Below are positions 39,001 to 50,864 of a DNA stretch of 64,000 bases, piece after piece; the stretch's first letter is position 1; every line of letters begins with the position of its first letter. The notes under the pieces were generated by a model. It made no database searches, was not told the origin of the DNA, and saw only the letters and a program-made list of their open reading frames with translations. Both the position numbers and the translations under genes were made by a program. Where the stretch lies: the NCBI RefSeq assembly GCF_000264905.1, contig NW_006763138.1, positions 744,224 to 808,223 on the forward strand. The letters are read 5' to 3'. This DNA comes from Stereum hirsutum FP-91666 SS1 (taxonomy: Eukaryota; Basidiomycota; Agaricomycetes; Russulales; Stereaceae).

Positions 39001-39789
39001 CATAATTCCTGGGATACGGGACTTCCTTCGCAGGAAACGGATGATGTTTCTTCCCTCCCTTGAGAACGAACTGGTGTTTCCGAGCGGTCATATTCCTCTT
39101 TAGCTCCTGGAGAATTGCTCGGTCGGCGGTCGAAAAGTGGGAGACATCATTGGCCTCCTTGTCCTCGAGGAAACTCGACTTGGAAGACGAAGTGCTGGCT
39201 GGACCGCTGGTAGAGACGAAAGCTGGAGCGCTCTCGTTAGGGTGAAACAGTCTTCGGGACTTGGTCTTGGTGCTACGTCGACGAAGGGGAATGAGGTCGG
39301 AAAGAGGCTGAAGCAAGGAAGTGAACATGAGTTAACGAACGACTGCTCGTGAGGGCAGAAACGTACGAAGAGGGGTGAGGAAGGCATAGTTGGCGAAGTT
39401 AAGGGGAAGGCAGCCTTGGCTGGGGTGTCATGTGGGAGCCCAGAGGAAGTCGAAGGGCGTTTTGACGTCTTTCGAGCAGGGTTTCGTGGCGGGCGCGCTG
39501 GGGGAGGGCCATGGAGATCGTCGGGGTCCCGGGAGGGAAATGGGACAGGTCCAGGACGTCCAACAGTCGAGAGACTAGCGGTTCGTTTTCTGAGGAAGAT
39601 GGACTTCCTCGAGAACATCGATTGCTCAGCAGCCGGAGAACTTGGAACAGAGTGTGGTTCCGGAGTTGATGGCCTAGCACGGTCGATGGTCGATGGGCCA
39701 GGATGCGCCGTGTTCGCTGGCTGACCCAGCTTCTTGGGCGGCTGGGAAGACCGACGGGCAGGGAGACTGACGGGAAACGGAGCCAGCAT
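36022..39789 (-). CDS. Large SAM-dependent methyltransferase, LaeA/TAM-like, with long disordered flanks
   Basis: Predicted 1000 residues. Exons: 39789-39367, 39307-38982, 38915-38835, 38778-38762, 38696-38656, 38587-38572, 38517-38433, 38372-38331, 38273-38234, 38178-38122, 38058-37548, 37486-36532, 36430-36022. The N-terminal ~230 residues are Ser/Pro-rich. A class I fold starts with YERSVVDHDVWET, then motif I VLDLGCGTGSW, RCEFVGVDLVPLQPNL (motif II region), RITWVHVNCLDGLPFPNEEF, DFVHIKRLAHGIPEDKWDAL and VMKPGAAFEMIEEDLFFPG. Substrate unknown; relatives include LaeA-type regulators and small-molecule methyltransferases. Motif I itself is assembled from a 17-nt exon, and the adjoining RCEFVG strand from a 16-nt exon. 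About 490 residues follow the domain, mostly disordered with a helical section (LDMDLKTLHLHLSIRVTEI). Frame closes exactly across all 13 exons. Confidence 0.85.
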
Positions 39790-42434
39790 ACTCTTTGTTC
39801 TCTAGACTGTGAAGGCCAAGTGAAGTCCGATGCAGCAGAAATAGGGACAGATAGTCAGGTGCGGCGCAGCGCTCGACGGTGTAGACGTCGGTGGGCGCGC
39901 AGCTTAGGAGCAGCTCAAGGATGGCGACGACGACTACTAGGGGAATGTGATGGAGGACATCTTGTATTGCCCACAGTGGACCCGATGGTCGAATAACTGC
40001 TCTCATCTCTCGCGTGATTCCGAAATCTGAAGGGAAACAGAGATCTGGGGTAACAACGTTAGCCAACCCGTGGGAACGGGTCCGCTGCCTAAATTCACCG
40101 CTGGCATCCTCCGCCCGCAAATCCGCGTTTTAACCGTCCCGTCCATCAACAAACCTGCCATATATTATCCTCGTCTTTGTTCGCGCTTTTAGGCATCGTC
40201 CTGCACGTCGATCAGATCGCCAGAACGCGTCGAGGCAGCGCGTCGAGTCAAAACAATCGCACCCCCGACGTCCTAGACTCGCAGCTAACCGGGCGAACGG
40301 TACCTGGCTTTTCCCCTTTGCGGTCAAGGTTGCATCAATTGCGAGCTCATGTCCTTCCGACCTTCCTTCCGTTCTCTGCATTTGGCCAGCCCTTGATTTC
40401 GGTCGTCTGACGTCGTCGGCTTTCGTCCTCCGTCCAGAGCACGGCGGCCCCGCCTTCGTTATCTTCTCATGTCGCCCGACCTCCTGCTACGCGATCCAAT
40501 GAGTGCTTCTGCTACGCTTGTCCAATTAGCGTGGGCCTCGCGAACTTGCACGTGTGGCACGAGCTACTGCGAGTGAGCAGTGCTCAGACGGGTCGAGTTG
40601 CTATATTCCATCCGTTATTCTTTTTCTCAGGACAGTGGGACTTGAGCTTGAGGTTACGGGTCCGGTTATCGCCCGTTCAACGTTATACTCACAGGCTATG
40701 GAATGGAATGGAATGTACGCCGACCGGTTTCTTTACTACACCGGCTCTGGGCTTTGATGTTACCCAACCGTTCTGTACCCTGTGGCGCTTGGCCTCGACT
40801 CACGCTTGCCTCGTGATATACGCGGCCGTACGTACACGGCAGTCCATGTACATACAAAGACCAGAAGTCCTCTCCTTGGGGTTCATTCTTAGCCTTGGTA
40901 TGGTTCCCCAAATCTTCAAAGTCTTCTGTCTTATTCTTAACTATCGTGCATTATTTTCATCCAGTGTGACTTCGTGAGATGGTGGCGCAGTCACTGGACA
41001 CGAATAGTCCCGAACCAGACCATCACTCGGTCGTGTAAAGCCTCCTGCTCCGCATTCACTCCACCAACTCTAGATGCGAATACGGTTCGCCGCACGTCCT
41101 GATGCAGTGCCCATCCCCTGAGTCTTGTGGTACTGTATGTCATCATCTCCTTTGCAGAGAAACCTTTTGTTGTTTTGATACAGTGACTTAATCCGGTCCC
41201 GAAAATATATAGCTTGCCAACGAACAACCCACCCAAATTCTCGTAAGATTGCACCCACAACACCCGATCCTAGTAATGATGCTACTCATTCTCCAGTCAG
41301 ATATTTGAAACCTTCAGTTGCCTTCTGTAAACCACTAAATAATCCAGGTGGCATGAACTCTCAGTATATGTAGGCCGTAATGTGCATTCATTAGGAGCGC
41401 CCTGTACCTTGAATTTCTTTTCTTCCCTTACTTAAGTTAGAAAGGAAAGGAAAGGAAGGCGAATGTTTACGTTTGAGCTTCGACACCGCCGTCGTTCAGG
41501 AACAAAGCCAATAGCTTTGCGGCCCGGATTTCCCGGAGGCGCAAAGAGTCGCCGCTTGCCAGTCCTGGTCAGTCGTCGACTCGTCGTCATGCATCATGCC
41601 CTGTCCTCACTCGGATGCATCTTTGACCACTCTCACCGCAGGAAATTGGTCCCTCATGCATATCTACTCCTCGAGCCAACGGAAATTGAAGTCATTCTTT
41701 CTTCATAAGTGTTGGTTTTTTCCGCAATACCAACTCCGTTCAAATCCCGTTGCTTTGCAATCCGGGTTGGAACAAGGCCCTCGAAGATAATTTTGGCCTG
41801 ATCCCCCAACGAGAGGTACCTAGCATTTTTCGATACTTGAACTGTGAAGTTCAGAGAGGGGGTAAATTCATGTGCCACAGAGACGACAGTTTTTTGAAGC
41901 TGTTGGCTAGTAGGGTTCTTACTGTGCGTACAAGGCTGTTCAATCCTGTGCTTGTTCCTCTCACTGTTCTTTGGTAGGACAATCCACGGTCTTCTGGCGT
42001 TTGGTTCATCGTCGAAGAATAGCATGAGTATCCACTCTACGCAGCGGGATTCCTCTGTTTCACTGTTTGATGGTGGCCACATTCAGATACCCAGAACATG
42101 GTTCCTAATCTGTATTGATACAGCCTAAATCCCCGAAAGGCGGATTCCATATCGCCCACTTTGTCTAAGATCGACACGTTCCCCGGATTGGAGCAGCACA
42201 TCCCGCTCTGATTCCCCTCAGGGGCGTACTCAATGCGGTGATTGACGCGCCAAGCGGGCTAGTTAGAGGATCTTGACATTTATTTGACCCAAATCGACCA
42301 TCCCGCTTGACGGATGTCTCACCTTGTCATGGTCTCACCCGCTCCAGACTGGCCAGCGCGTCCTCTTTATAACACAAAACACCTTGTACTCTGATGTTTT
42401 CCTCTTGCTCGTCACGTCCATACTCTCTCTTCCG
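39790..42434. other. 2.6 kb divergent region with no supported gene
   Basis: Lies between divergent starts at 39789 (-) and 42435 (+). Nothing in the ORFs on either strand resembles a known family. There is a GGAAA-type simple run near 41438-41460 and a TTTATAAC element near 42366-42373, about 65 nt before the epimerase-exostosin ATG, which could be its TATA box. No RNA gene recognised. Confidence 0.45.
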
Positions 42435-45400
42435 ATGGATCTATCCACGGGCTCGCTTTTTCGGTCCTCTCGCACCTTCATTTCTAGGACCAGCATATGG
42501 CGTCTAATCCTTCTTTCACTCGGTATCTTGGCTGTCTTCCAAATTTCAAGTGTACGCCCTCTTGTCATCTGCTTCTTTAACTTGGCCGTGCACCTCTAAC
42601 GCTTCCTACAGTCTTCGTACTTTTTTGGACCACCGAAAATCTCAGGAGAGCTTCCGCTGCTATCAGCTGATGGTGGGTACACTTACTCGGGTCGCGTCAC
42701 GCAGAAGGTCGCGACAGGACGCGTCGTGGTGACAGGTGGTGGTGGGAATGTTGGTGTGTTTTCATCTTCCTTTCTTGGAGTCTCCGCGAAGGCGGTCCAC
42801 TAAACTTTTCGGCTTGAAGGGAAACATATAGTGCACAGTCTGCTGGCCACATCCACTCCGGTCACCGTCATCGACACCATATTCTTCGAAGACGAACTCG
42901 AATATCTACCTCCCTCCTCTCGCTCCCTCCTCGACGTACACATATGCGATGTCCGTAATGCCACAGCTCTTTCAGCCGTCTTCACGCCAGACGTCGTCGG
43001 CGTCGTTCATCTCGCAGCCGTCTCTCGTGTTCTGTGGTGTTTGGAAAACGAAGCAGATTGTTGGGATGTCAATGAGCGCGGTACGCAGATGGTCGTTGAC
43101 GGGCTGGCAGAGCTGAACAAGCGCGATGGAGGAAAACGGTGGTTTATCCTGGCGAGCTCGAGAGAGGTATATGGCGATGCGAAGGACAACAAGCCAATCA
43201 AGGAGGATGCGGAGAAGGCGCCGGCGAATATCTATGGGGCTTCGAAACTTGCAGCAGAGGTCGTGATCGAAAAACACTTGCGCTCGGCCAAGCAATACAG
43301 AAGTTCAGGGAGCATTCATTTTATTGCTCTCAGACTGTCTAACGTCTATGGTGGCGTATACGACCATCTCGAGCGGCTAGTTCCTTCCATCGTCACACAA
43401 GCACTTTCACATCAAGTCATCCAGATTTCAGGGGGTCAGCAGCATGTAAGCCCTTTTCACTCATCTAAGTTCAAGTCGTGCTGAATGACTAATAGCGAGC
43501 GAATACTTGTACAGTTTGACCTTCTGCACATCGAAGACTGCATCGACGCTTTCCTCCTCGCCATCCACCACGCCACTACCAACTTCCGTGCTTCTGCCTT
43601 CGAACAGTTCAACGTTGCATCTGGAGATTCAGTCCCCGTTGACAAGCTGGTGAACACACTCGTCAGCCTCATCCGTTCCAAGTCTCCCATCCGGTATATA
43701 CCAGGCGACGCACGTTTCCCAAACGTCTACCGAGGAAACACGGAAAAAGCTCAAAGCGTTTTGGGTTACACTCCCGCCGTGACGATAGAGGAAGGTCTGT
43801 TGCGATACGTGAAGGCATATCTTCGCCGAACGCGATATTTCCTGGATGGGAGAATTAAAGAGACTTGCGGAGAGGCATCGCCATCACTAGTGGCCAATGC
43901 GCAGATCGAGAAGTTGGATGGATGCTATGTCCATATCGAGGTAGATGTGCTCGGACAGTTCGCTCCTTTGAAACCCCCAGAAGGAGACGAGCCCTGGTCG
44001 ATCACGAACGAAGTGGCGCCTCACTTTCTCCACACCGCCATAACTCATCAATCCGGAAGCCACATTCCTCGCATTCGTCTCCACACCAGTGATAGTGACC
44101 ATACTTTCCTTGGTATCTTCGAAGACGTCTTTCAACCTGGACCGGTCACTTTGTCAAAGCTTACAACCGCGGACATTGACTCGGGTGCAGCAGTCATCGT
44201 GGAATGGGAATTAGAGGTCAATGCGGAACAAAGTGCTGTTCGACTCGTCGTCCCTGGGACAGATTACTTTCTCATGAGTCCGACGACAGTGGGCGGCCGA
44301 TTCTCCCTCGTCTCTAAGGCCGCAAGAAACGTCTGGCCCTTCAGGATTACGCCTACATGTTGTCCCTCACCAGTTCCTTGGCCGTTCGCCCGCGACGATC
44401 GTAAGTCTCACCTTGTGTCTTCCCAGTCTTCGACGAAAGCTTAATTGGATCTGTTTAGCGATCGAACATAGTGTCCAGTTCGTACGGACGTCCCTAGAAC
44501 GCCCGTTCCTTGCCTCCCCCGCAAAGACGCTCTGCAGCCGCTTGCGACGAGCCAGCCTCAAAGCTAGCAGCTCTCTAGCCACCATTTCCGACGTCACTCT
44601 CCAAGAACCTCGCAGACGTCTGAGCTCGCTCCCAACCGACTGGGCCAATGCCAATCTCCCAGCGTGCTCCAACATATGCGAGCACCCCACGGTATGCATC
44701 GACACAGGCGACTGTCAATGTGTCCTCTCCTCCTGTGCTCCTCGCCAACGTTTTCCTTTCGCCTCCTCGGCACATTCACCGTTCTTGTCCTTCCCTCCAC
44801 CACCCTCCACAGAACTTTCGCTAGTAGAAATGGTCAGCCAGTCCTCATGGCGAAACGTCCTCCGACCACAGGCCTCGCGGTTCGTCGGTGCACAAGTCCC
44901 CTTTCCCCGAATACATGTCGCACCTCTTTCACCTGCTGATCAGAACATGCTAAGCGAGGACGGTCTGCCTATCGATTTCCGAGGAAAGCTGCGGGATCAT
45001 CATTGTTTCACGGCGGATACTCAGATGGAGAAGGGGGTCTCTGCGATGGGCGTGCGCAGGGACGAAGCGGAGATGACGTTCATACCGAGTTATCAGCAGT
45101 GGGATGGGGATCATCGGATGCTTGAGAGGACCTGGGAGTACAATCGTGATGCTTTCGATGGGTTCGATGCTTCGAAGGTTATCATTCCTTTCACGCACGA
45201 TTTCGGACAATGTTTGGCATTTGAGTGGTGAGTTTTCCGGTTGGTTTCTCCCTGAATGTGTGTTTGATTCTCACCGTGTAATCTTGTGGAGTGCAGGGAT
45301 GTTTGGCACATGCGAGAAAGACAGGGTCTAAGAGTACATCCTTTTGTCAGGTCGACGACTGCATGGAGTGTTATGGGTGACCTCCACAGTGCCTGTTACA

Positions 45401-46242
45401 GGCCACACCAAGACGTCATGTACGTTCACCTTTCTCAGCTAGCAATCCGGAATTCCTGACTGACGGTACACACCCTTAGCATCCCACCTCGCACATGTCT
45501 CTCCCCATCACTTTTCAAGTCCTTCCCTACAGTTGCCGATGTCCGCCCAGCTCGCGACCGCCGCGTATTAGTTGCCTTCAACGGCGTCCTATGGGGCACA
45601 GGAGCGCTCAACCGAAACAGACTCGTATGTCCCCGAAGTCATTGGGATTCGGATGACAATGCATCGAGGAGATTGCACGCTTCAGGGCCAAATTTAAAGA
45701 GTCTGGTTGGGACGAACGGTGATTATGAGTATATGAGCCTCCTCAACGATACTGTGTTTTGTCCTCAGCCTGCTGGGACCACAGGTAAGCGTGCTCCTTA
45801 GCTTTAAATTTCTTGCTGCGATATTCTCGTCCTCGTTCTAGTAGTACTAAACGTCCGTTCCATTCACCTCGTAGGTTGGGCCACCCGATTAGTCGACTCG
45901 ATGTACGCAGGTTGCATCCCTGTCCTAATTGGTCAAGCTTCACATTTCCCATTCTACGACATGCTCGACTGGGGTAAAATTTCAATCCGAGTCGAGCCCT
46001 CCGACCTCGCCCAACTTGAAGACATCCTATTCTCTCGATACTCGCTCGATGACATCGAACGTCTTCAGGCGAATATCATGCTTGTGCGTGATGCGTTGGT
46101 ATATCCGCTGGACGACGTGGACGATACGGTTGTGAGGGAGGAAATGATTGAGAGGAGGGGGCCGTTGTTCTTTGCGTTACATTCGACGAGGATGAGGATG
46201 CTTACGGAGTGGCCCGTTGATGATGTTTTTGATCGGCCTTGA
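42435..46242 (+). CDS. Fusion: nucleotide-sugar epimerase-like SDR + EGF-like knot + exostosin (GT47)
   Basis: Predicted 1107-residue type II Golgi/ER protein. Exons: 42435-42551, 42612-42753, 42832-43445, 43515-44400, 44459-45227, 45297-45419, 45480-45784, 45875-46242. Residues ~22-38 (WRLILLSLGILAVFQIS) form a signal anchor. The extended SDR domain starts with the Rossmann motif VVVTGGGGNV near residue 78, then VVGVVHLAAVSRVLWCLENE, LASSREVYGDA and the catalytic IYGASKLAAE (Tyr ~219), ending with NVYRGNTEKAQSVLGYTPAV: a UDP-sugar 4-epimerase/dehydratase-like enzyme. A β-rich linker leads to an EGF-like cysteine knot near 657-682 (CSNICEHPTVCIDTGDCQC). The exostosin domain follows, with IIPFTHDFGQCLAFEWDVWH and FCPQPAGTTGWATRLVDSMY, AGCIPVLI. 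Every junction keeps frame, so this is one open reading frame. It could make and use a sugar nucleotide in the same lumen; sugar unknown. Confidence 0.85.
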
Positions 46243-46915
46243 GGTGGGCGAGATCGTGTATGATTATCTGTATGTTTGCTACCGTTGGTTATCTTCTTGA
46301 TACTTGCTACAGTTATAGCACCTACGTGTTTCCTTGGATTTTAGAGGGCTCAGATCTTGGACTAGATTTATAGTACCTATTTTTCGCACATTGTACTTAC
46401 CTAGTAGTCGTCAACATTGTACTACAATCGCAATGACTCTGAAGTCCGTAGGGATTCTCTCTCCATACTATTAGGCTTGCATCTCGGAGCTGCAGTTTGG
46501 TGTCATTCTTTATTGCTACTATTCGGCTAGAAATTCCGAGAATGGTCAATTGACTCTGCGTAGCGCGCTCCACAGGATGCTGGGCCACACTTGGCAGCAA
46601 GATAATCTTGGGGGGCGCCACCCAGATGAGTCATCAAAATCGGAGTAAGCGGCTAAGAAATTGGGAACGCGACTCATCCGCGCCGGGCCACAGCGATGTC
46701 ATCCTCCAAATCTTCAACTGAACGCTCTCGTCAGCTTCGACTCCTTTCCTCTTTGTCTTCAGTTTATATACCCCACACGACGGCTTTGACGGTTCTACCC
46801 TCAAATTTTCAGCGCAATACTGGGATATCCCCAAGACCATATTTTTAGACGCCACGTACTCGGAATCCTAGACATACCGTCGAACATAGTATAATAACCC
46901 TCAGACGGGCAAGCC
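46243..46915. other. Intergenic, tandem genes
   Basis: Probably the exostosin 3' UTR in the first ~200 nt, then the promoter of the MBOAT gene. A TATA-like TTTATATACCCC lies near 46763-46774, about 145 nt before the ATG. No ORF with coding character. Confidence 0.5.
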
Positions 46916-48375
46916 ATGCCCAGAAAGACCCTATCTCAGGAGTCAGTAACTTCCTTCCCCCTTTAACATATCTACTCGGGATGCTGAGATTGTTTGATTA
47001 GGTTCGCTATAGCACTGTGGCGCGCCTTCCGCACCCTCATCCCCGCACCACACGACCGCGTTCCCCTCACGTTCTCCACAGCGCCCTACGCCTGCGCATA
47101 CTTCATCCCGTTCATATTCCTTTGCTATCTCGCTCGACGTCCGGACACTCGTCTTATACGGATACTTCTTCTTCCACTCCTCATCACCACATCTTTACAA
47201 GGCGCCTTCGGCTACGTATGGACCGACCCACGTTTGAACGTATACAATTGGGGCGCTGCCCTTGCTTCGTTCGCAGTCATCGCGAAGGGGTTAGATGCAG
47301 CGCTGGCAAGTGAGGGCAGATTCAAACAAGGGGAGAATGGGTTGGGAGACATGGAGGAGCCCGCGATTGCGAAGAAGGAAGGTGTGGATGAGGCGCCTGG
47401 TGATACAGAGACGAAGAAGAGGCCTGGAAGCACATTCCTGCCCAGGTGGCTCGAGGATGCGCTAGAGTTCGCCTTTGCTTTTAGAGGCATCGGTTGGGAC
47501 TTTGGGAAAGGGGTGTATCTGCCACCACCAACGAGGCCATTGGAGAAAGGACCATTCGTGCGCGCGACACTCCTCAGTTTCGTTATCAACTACATCGGGC
47601 TGGATTTCATGGAGAGTCTCCTGAAACAACTTCCAGGCGTTGGGAGCGTGCGTGGAGGAACAATCTTTTACCCCTGGATGGAACCACTACCGAGATACCT
47701 GGCGTCGACCCTAATTCATTTCTCGACCGGGTGCGCACTCCTTTGCGGATTCGCCATGGTCTACGATCTTATCACCCTGTTCGCCGTCCTCCTGCTCGAC
47801 CATTCTCCGACAGCTTGGCCGCCTGTTATGGATAATCCCTGGATCGCGGATTCCCTACACGACTTCTGGGCCAAACGATGGCATCAACTGTTACGCCAGA
47901 CATTCTTGGTCCTTGGAGGCATCCCGGGGCGCGTACTTTTTGGGAATATCGGATTGGTGTTCGGAACATTTTTGGCGTCGGGAATGTTCCATGAATGCAC
48001 AATATACGCCTTAGGAAGAGGATGGGATGGAAGGGTTCCGTTGTTCTTTCTGTTGCAAGGAGGCGCGGTTATCGGGGAGAGGCTGTGGAGGCGTTGGACT
48101 GGTAGGAGGGTCGGAGGGTGGTTTGGAACGCTATGGGTTTATTTCGATATCGTGATCTTGGGACAGCCGCTTAGTGAGTGCCTCGGTTCAAGTCTTCTTG
48201 AGTCTCCTTGTTTTACATGCATGGGTGCTGACTGTTAACTTTTGTACTTTTTGCGCGGTTGATAGCGGATGCGTGGCACCGAAGAGGTCTTGCGGGAGGC
48301 ATGGTCATCCCACCATTTATATCTCCGATGCGCCTTTTCGTGATCCCTGCGGTCAAGCACCTTCTCGGCTACTGA
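46916..48375 (+). CDS. Wax-synthase-like MBOAT acyltransferase
   Basis: Predicted 435-residue multi-pass membrane enzyme of the fungal wax synthase/MBOAT_2 group, which moves acyl or acetyl groups from CoA to a lipid or terpenoid alcohol in the ER. Exons: 46916-46941, 47002-48173, 48266-48375. The first exon is only 26 nt (MPRKTLSQE). It is needed because the main ORF has no ATG at its 5' end, and the GT-AG pair joins it in frame. Hydrophobic segments include YACAYFIPFIFLCYLA, LLLPLLITTSLQGAFGYVW and LIHFSTGCALLCGFAMVYDL. The family signature FWAKRWHQLLRQTFLVLGG is followed by LASGMFHECTIYALG, with the expected active-site histidine, and TDAWHRRG near the end. Substrate not predictable. Confidence 0.87.
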
Positions 48376-48757
48376 TCTCAGCATTCAGAGGCATCTATAT
48401 CGCACCCGAACTTCCCCACATTAATCCCACACCACCTCACGAAACTCACGACGCTTCTTGCCTTGAAGGATCTATATCCAAACATACGCACTATGGATAC
48501 TAGGTCTTCGTTGATTCTCGCTCTGTTGTTGCAGCAATAAACCTCACGAGTACTGCATATATAAGTTATTTGCTTGATTTCACACTGTACAATTAATTCT
48601 TCACCTAATGCCATCACTGCGAGCATGATTTGCTCTGACTTTGAGACTCCATGACCCCTCATTCACAAGCGTAATACACATACACATGTCGAGTGTTCAT
48701 CTTTATATCCCCGACAACCCGGCCACGGCCAGCAATTCGCGCATCTTCACTTGAACA
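48376..48757. other. Short convergent intergenic region
   Basis: 3' flanks of the MBOAT (+) and MDR (-) genes. AATAAA at 48536-48541 on + could be the MBOAT polyadenylation signal. Otherwise nothing seen. Confidence 0.5.
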
Positions 48758-50041
48758 CTAAGCCGTCTCCGTCGGCCTCACCACCAACTTCGTGCCACTG
48801 ACCTTTCCTTCCCCCATCCTCTTCAACCCTCCCTCAATCCCCGCCAACCCACCTGGCAACACCTCAATCGTATTCGGCTTCAAATCGCCATTGCGCAACA
48901 GTTTCTCAAACGCTCCGAACAACTGTTCACCAACACGCGTGTCACCGGCCGTGTCATCGTTCACCGTCCCGAAGACCCTCGCCACGCTCTTCCCATCCTG
49001 CTCCTTGATATCTTCCACGAGTGGTCTAGTGACCACTAGCTTGCCGCCCAAATCACTGAGTATACCCCAAGAAGCGACCTGCGTATCCTGTGTAGAGATA
49101 GCGTCGTATATCACCTTGACGGGCTTCGAGGTGATACCGCGTACGGCGGAGGGAAGCGCAGGGTAGGACGTGGTATGATAGTCGATGACGTGCGTCGCGC
49201 CGGCGGCTTCGCAGTAGGCTTTGTTAGAAGCAGAAGCAGTGGTGATGATAGGGTTGAACCCGGAGAGCTTCGCGAGTTGGATAGCTGCATTACCACAGTG
49301 ATGAGTTCCATGAACTCGGACACTTCAGGTCATATTGCAGCAGAACGAACGAATCCTCACCGAATTGCCCCACAGAGGACGCTCCGCCCGTCACGAGTAT
49401 AGGTTCGTCCTGATACTTGCCTTTCCCGTCCGCTTCCCAAGGAGCGACAAGGCCCGCGCCAACTTGTTTTTTACTGTAGAGCCCGATGGCGGACGTGCTG
49501 ATGCAAAGAGGGAATGTCGCTGCCTCTTCGAATGTGAGGTTATCCGGGATCTAGGTAGGGGAACCGAGTAAGTACGAGTGAATAAAATGTCGATCTGAGA
49601 GTAATACAGAGTGTGCGTGGTACATGCCTTTGCGGTGGTACTCGCGTTGGTCAGTCCGTACTCTTGGAACGTAAACCTGTCGTTGACGAAATCGCCAGGA
49701 TACAATCTATACACAACCATAATATCAGCCAAACCCATTCACAGCGTCGGTGGCCTCAAAGGGCGAAGAACTCGAGGCTATTCAAGCACTCACACTCTAT
49801 CGCCCTTCTCGAACCCCACAACGCCCTCCCCTACTTCTTCAACTCGCCCCGAAGCATCCCACCCAAGGACGACCGGCCATTCGCGAACAAACATTCCGTA
49901 TGCAGACATGAACACTTCGAAAGGGTTGAGGGCTACGGCAAGGATCTTGACGAGCATTTGGCCTTTGCCTGGTTTGGGGATGGGGCGTGTCCCGACGATG
50001 AACGGAGCGCCTGCGGACGCGATTTGGATGGCTCTTTGCAT
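48758..50041 (-). CDS. Zinc-type alcohol dehydrogenase-like reductase (MDR superfamily, trans-enoyl-reductase type)
   Basis: Predicted 347-residue NADPH-dependent oxidoreductase. Exons: 50041-49794, 49706-49628, 49550-49361, 49284-48758. The GroES-like domain has QMLVKILAVALNPFEVFMSA and PVVLGWDASGRVEEVGEGV. The Rossmann part has LTFEEAATFPLCISTSAIGL and LVTGGASSVGQFAIQLAKLS, then GATHVIDYH and VIYDAISTQDT. Residues typical of the catalytic zinc site are absent, so it fits the zinc-independent MDR branch that includes fungal trans-enoyl reductases and quinone reductases. The second intron (49627-49551) appears to start with GC (AAG|GCATGT); the nearest GT would introduce a stop. A trinucleotide repeat lies immediately upstream of the start codon. 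Adjacent reductases suggest secondary metabolism, but that is inference. Confidence 0.88.
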
Positions 50042-50045
50042 TGTG

Positions 50046-50080
50046 ATGGTGGTGGTGGTGGTGGTGGTGGTGGTGGTGAT
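50046..50080 (-). repeat. Trinucleotide microsatellite in the MDR 5' leader
   Basis: Eleven or so GGT units on the + strand, i.e. CCA/CAC units in the transcript, end five bases before the start codon at 50041. Length changes would alter the 5' UTR but not the protein. Confidence 0.8.
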
Positions 50081-50127
50081 GTTGGCTAGGGGAGAAGATG
50101 ACTGAGCTGCGAGTCTTGATGAACGAT

Positions 50128-50135
50128 TATTTATA
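50128..50135 (-). promoter_or_regulatory. TATA-like element of the MDR gene
   Basis: TATAAATA on the minus strand, 87-94 nt upstream of the MDR start codon at 50041. The distance suits a fungal TATA box with a short 5' UTR containing the trinucleotide run. Confidence 0.5.
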
Positions 50136-50864
50136 CAGAGTGGAGGCGTCTGATAGGGGCATCAGACCGAAGAGGCGTATCCTCGACTGACCAGAAAGCA
50201 CAAGCCGTAGCCTTCGAATATAGATTTCATGCAGACAAACGCTATAAGCGTGAGCCAAGGCGTAATCTTCCGCGCCGCACTACACGAGTCCAGAACATCA
50301 GCCGTCCTTCCTGTTAATGATGCAGTGACAAAGTAGGATCACTGAAAGTCATCAGCATGACCCCACCTTTCCCCCTTCATGGATGGTAGACCGCCGAGTG
50401 AGAACTAGAGTAGTCATATTTTGCAGCCGTCGTCTGACCTCTCCAATAAGAAGCTAGGACAGGAAAGGAGGTTCCCAAATGGTGATCATACTTTGGGCAC
50501 AGCTGACGAGAAAGGGACGACTGAGCGCTGAGAATAGGGCTTGAGAGCTGTGGCTGTAATGAAGTGGGTTTTATGGGCGACGATGGTGTAGTTCCGGTAT
50601 TATGGCGCAGTCAAGAGTTCAAGAGCAGGCGAGTAAGATCCTGATATCTTCGACGTGGACAGGGGTCACAGAAAGCAAGGCAAAACTTTGTCGTCTGGCT
50701 GAACTTCGAAAATCTCCATGCTATTCAAGGCGCCAGGAAGAGCAAATCCGTAGCTCACAGCCAGAACTCAATTCGCCGAACGTGCCTGCCAGGAAAAAGA
50801 TGGTGATAGAGCGCAATCATCGTACATGGACTCACTCTTCACGACTCGCAACGTCAAAGATTTA

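Larger units (their letters stand above)
50042..50864. other. Intergenic, MDR promoter and CTK2 3' flank
   Basis: On the minus strand the MDR 5' leader begins with a CCA/CAC trinucleotide run at 50046-50080, directly before the ATG. A TATA-like element lies at 50128-50135. Toward 50865 the region should hold the CTK2 3' UTR. A short + ORF (50602-50868) has no family signal. Confidence 0.5.

Noticed and set aside
45625..45700. GTATGT in exostosin exon 7 as an intron donor
   Set aside because: The exon is open throughout and its full length keeps the downstream CPQPAGTTG frame. Removal would also be possible only with a weak acceptor; cDNA is needed to be sure.
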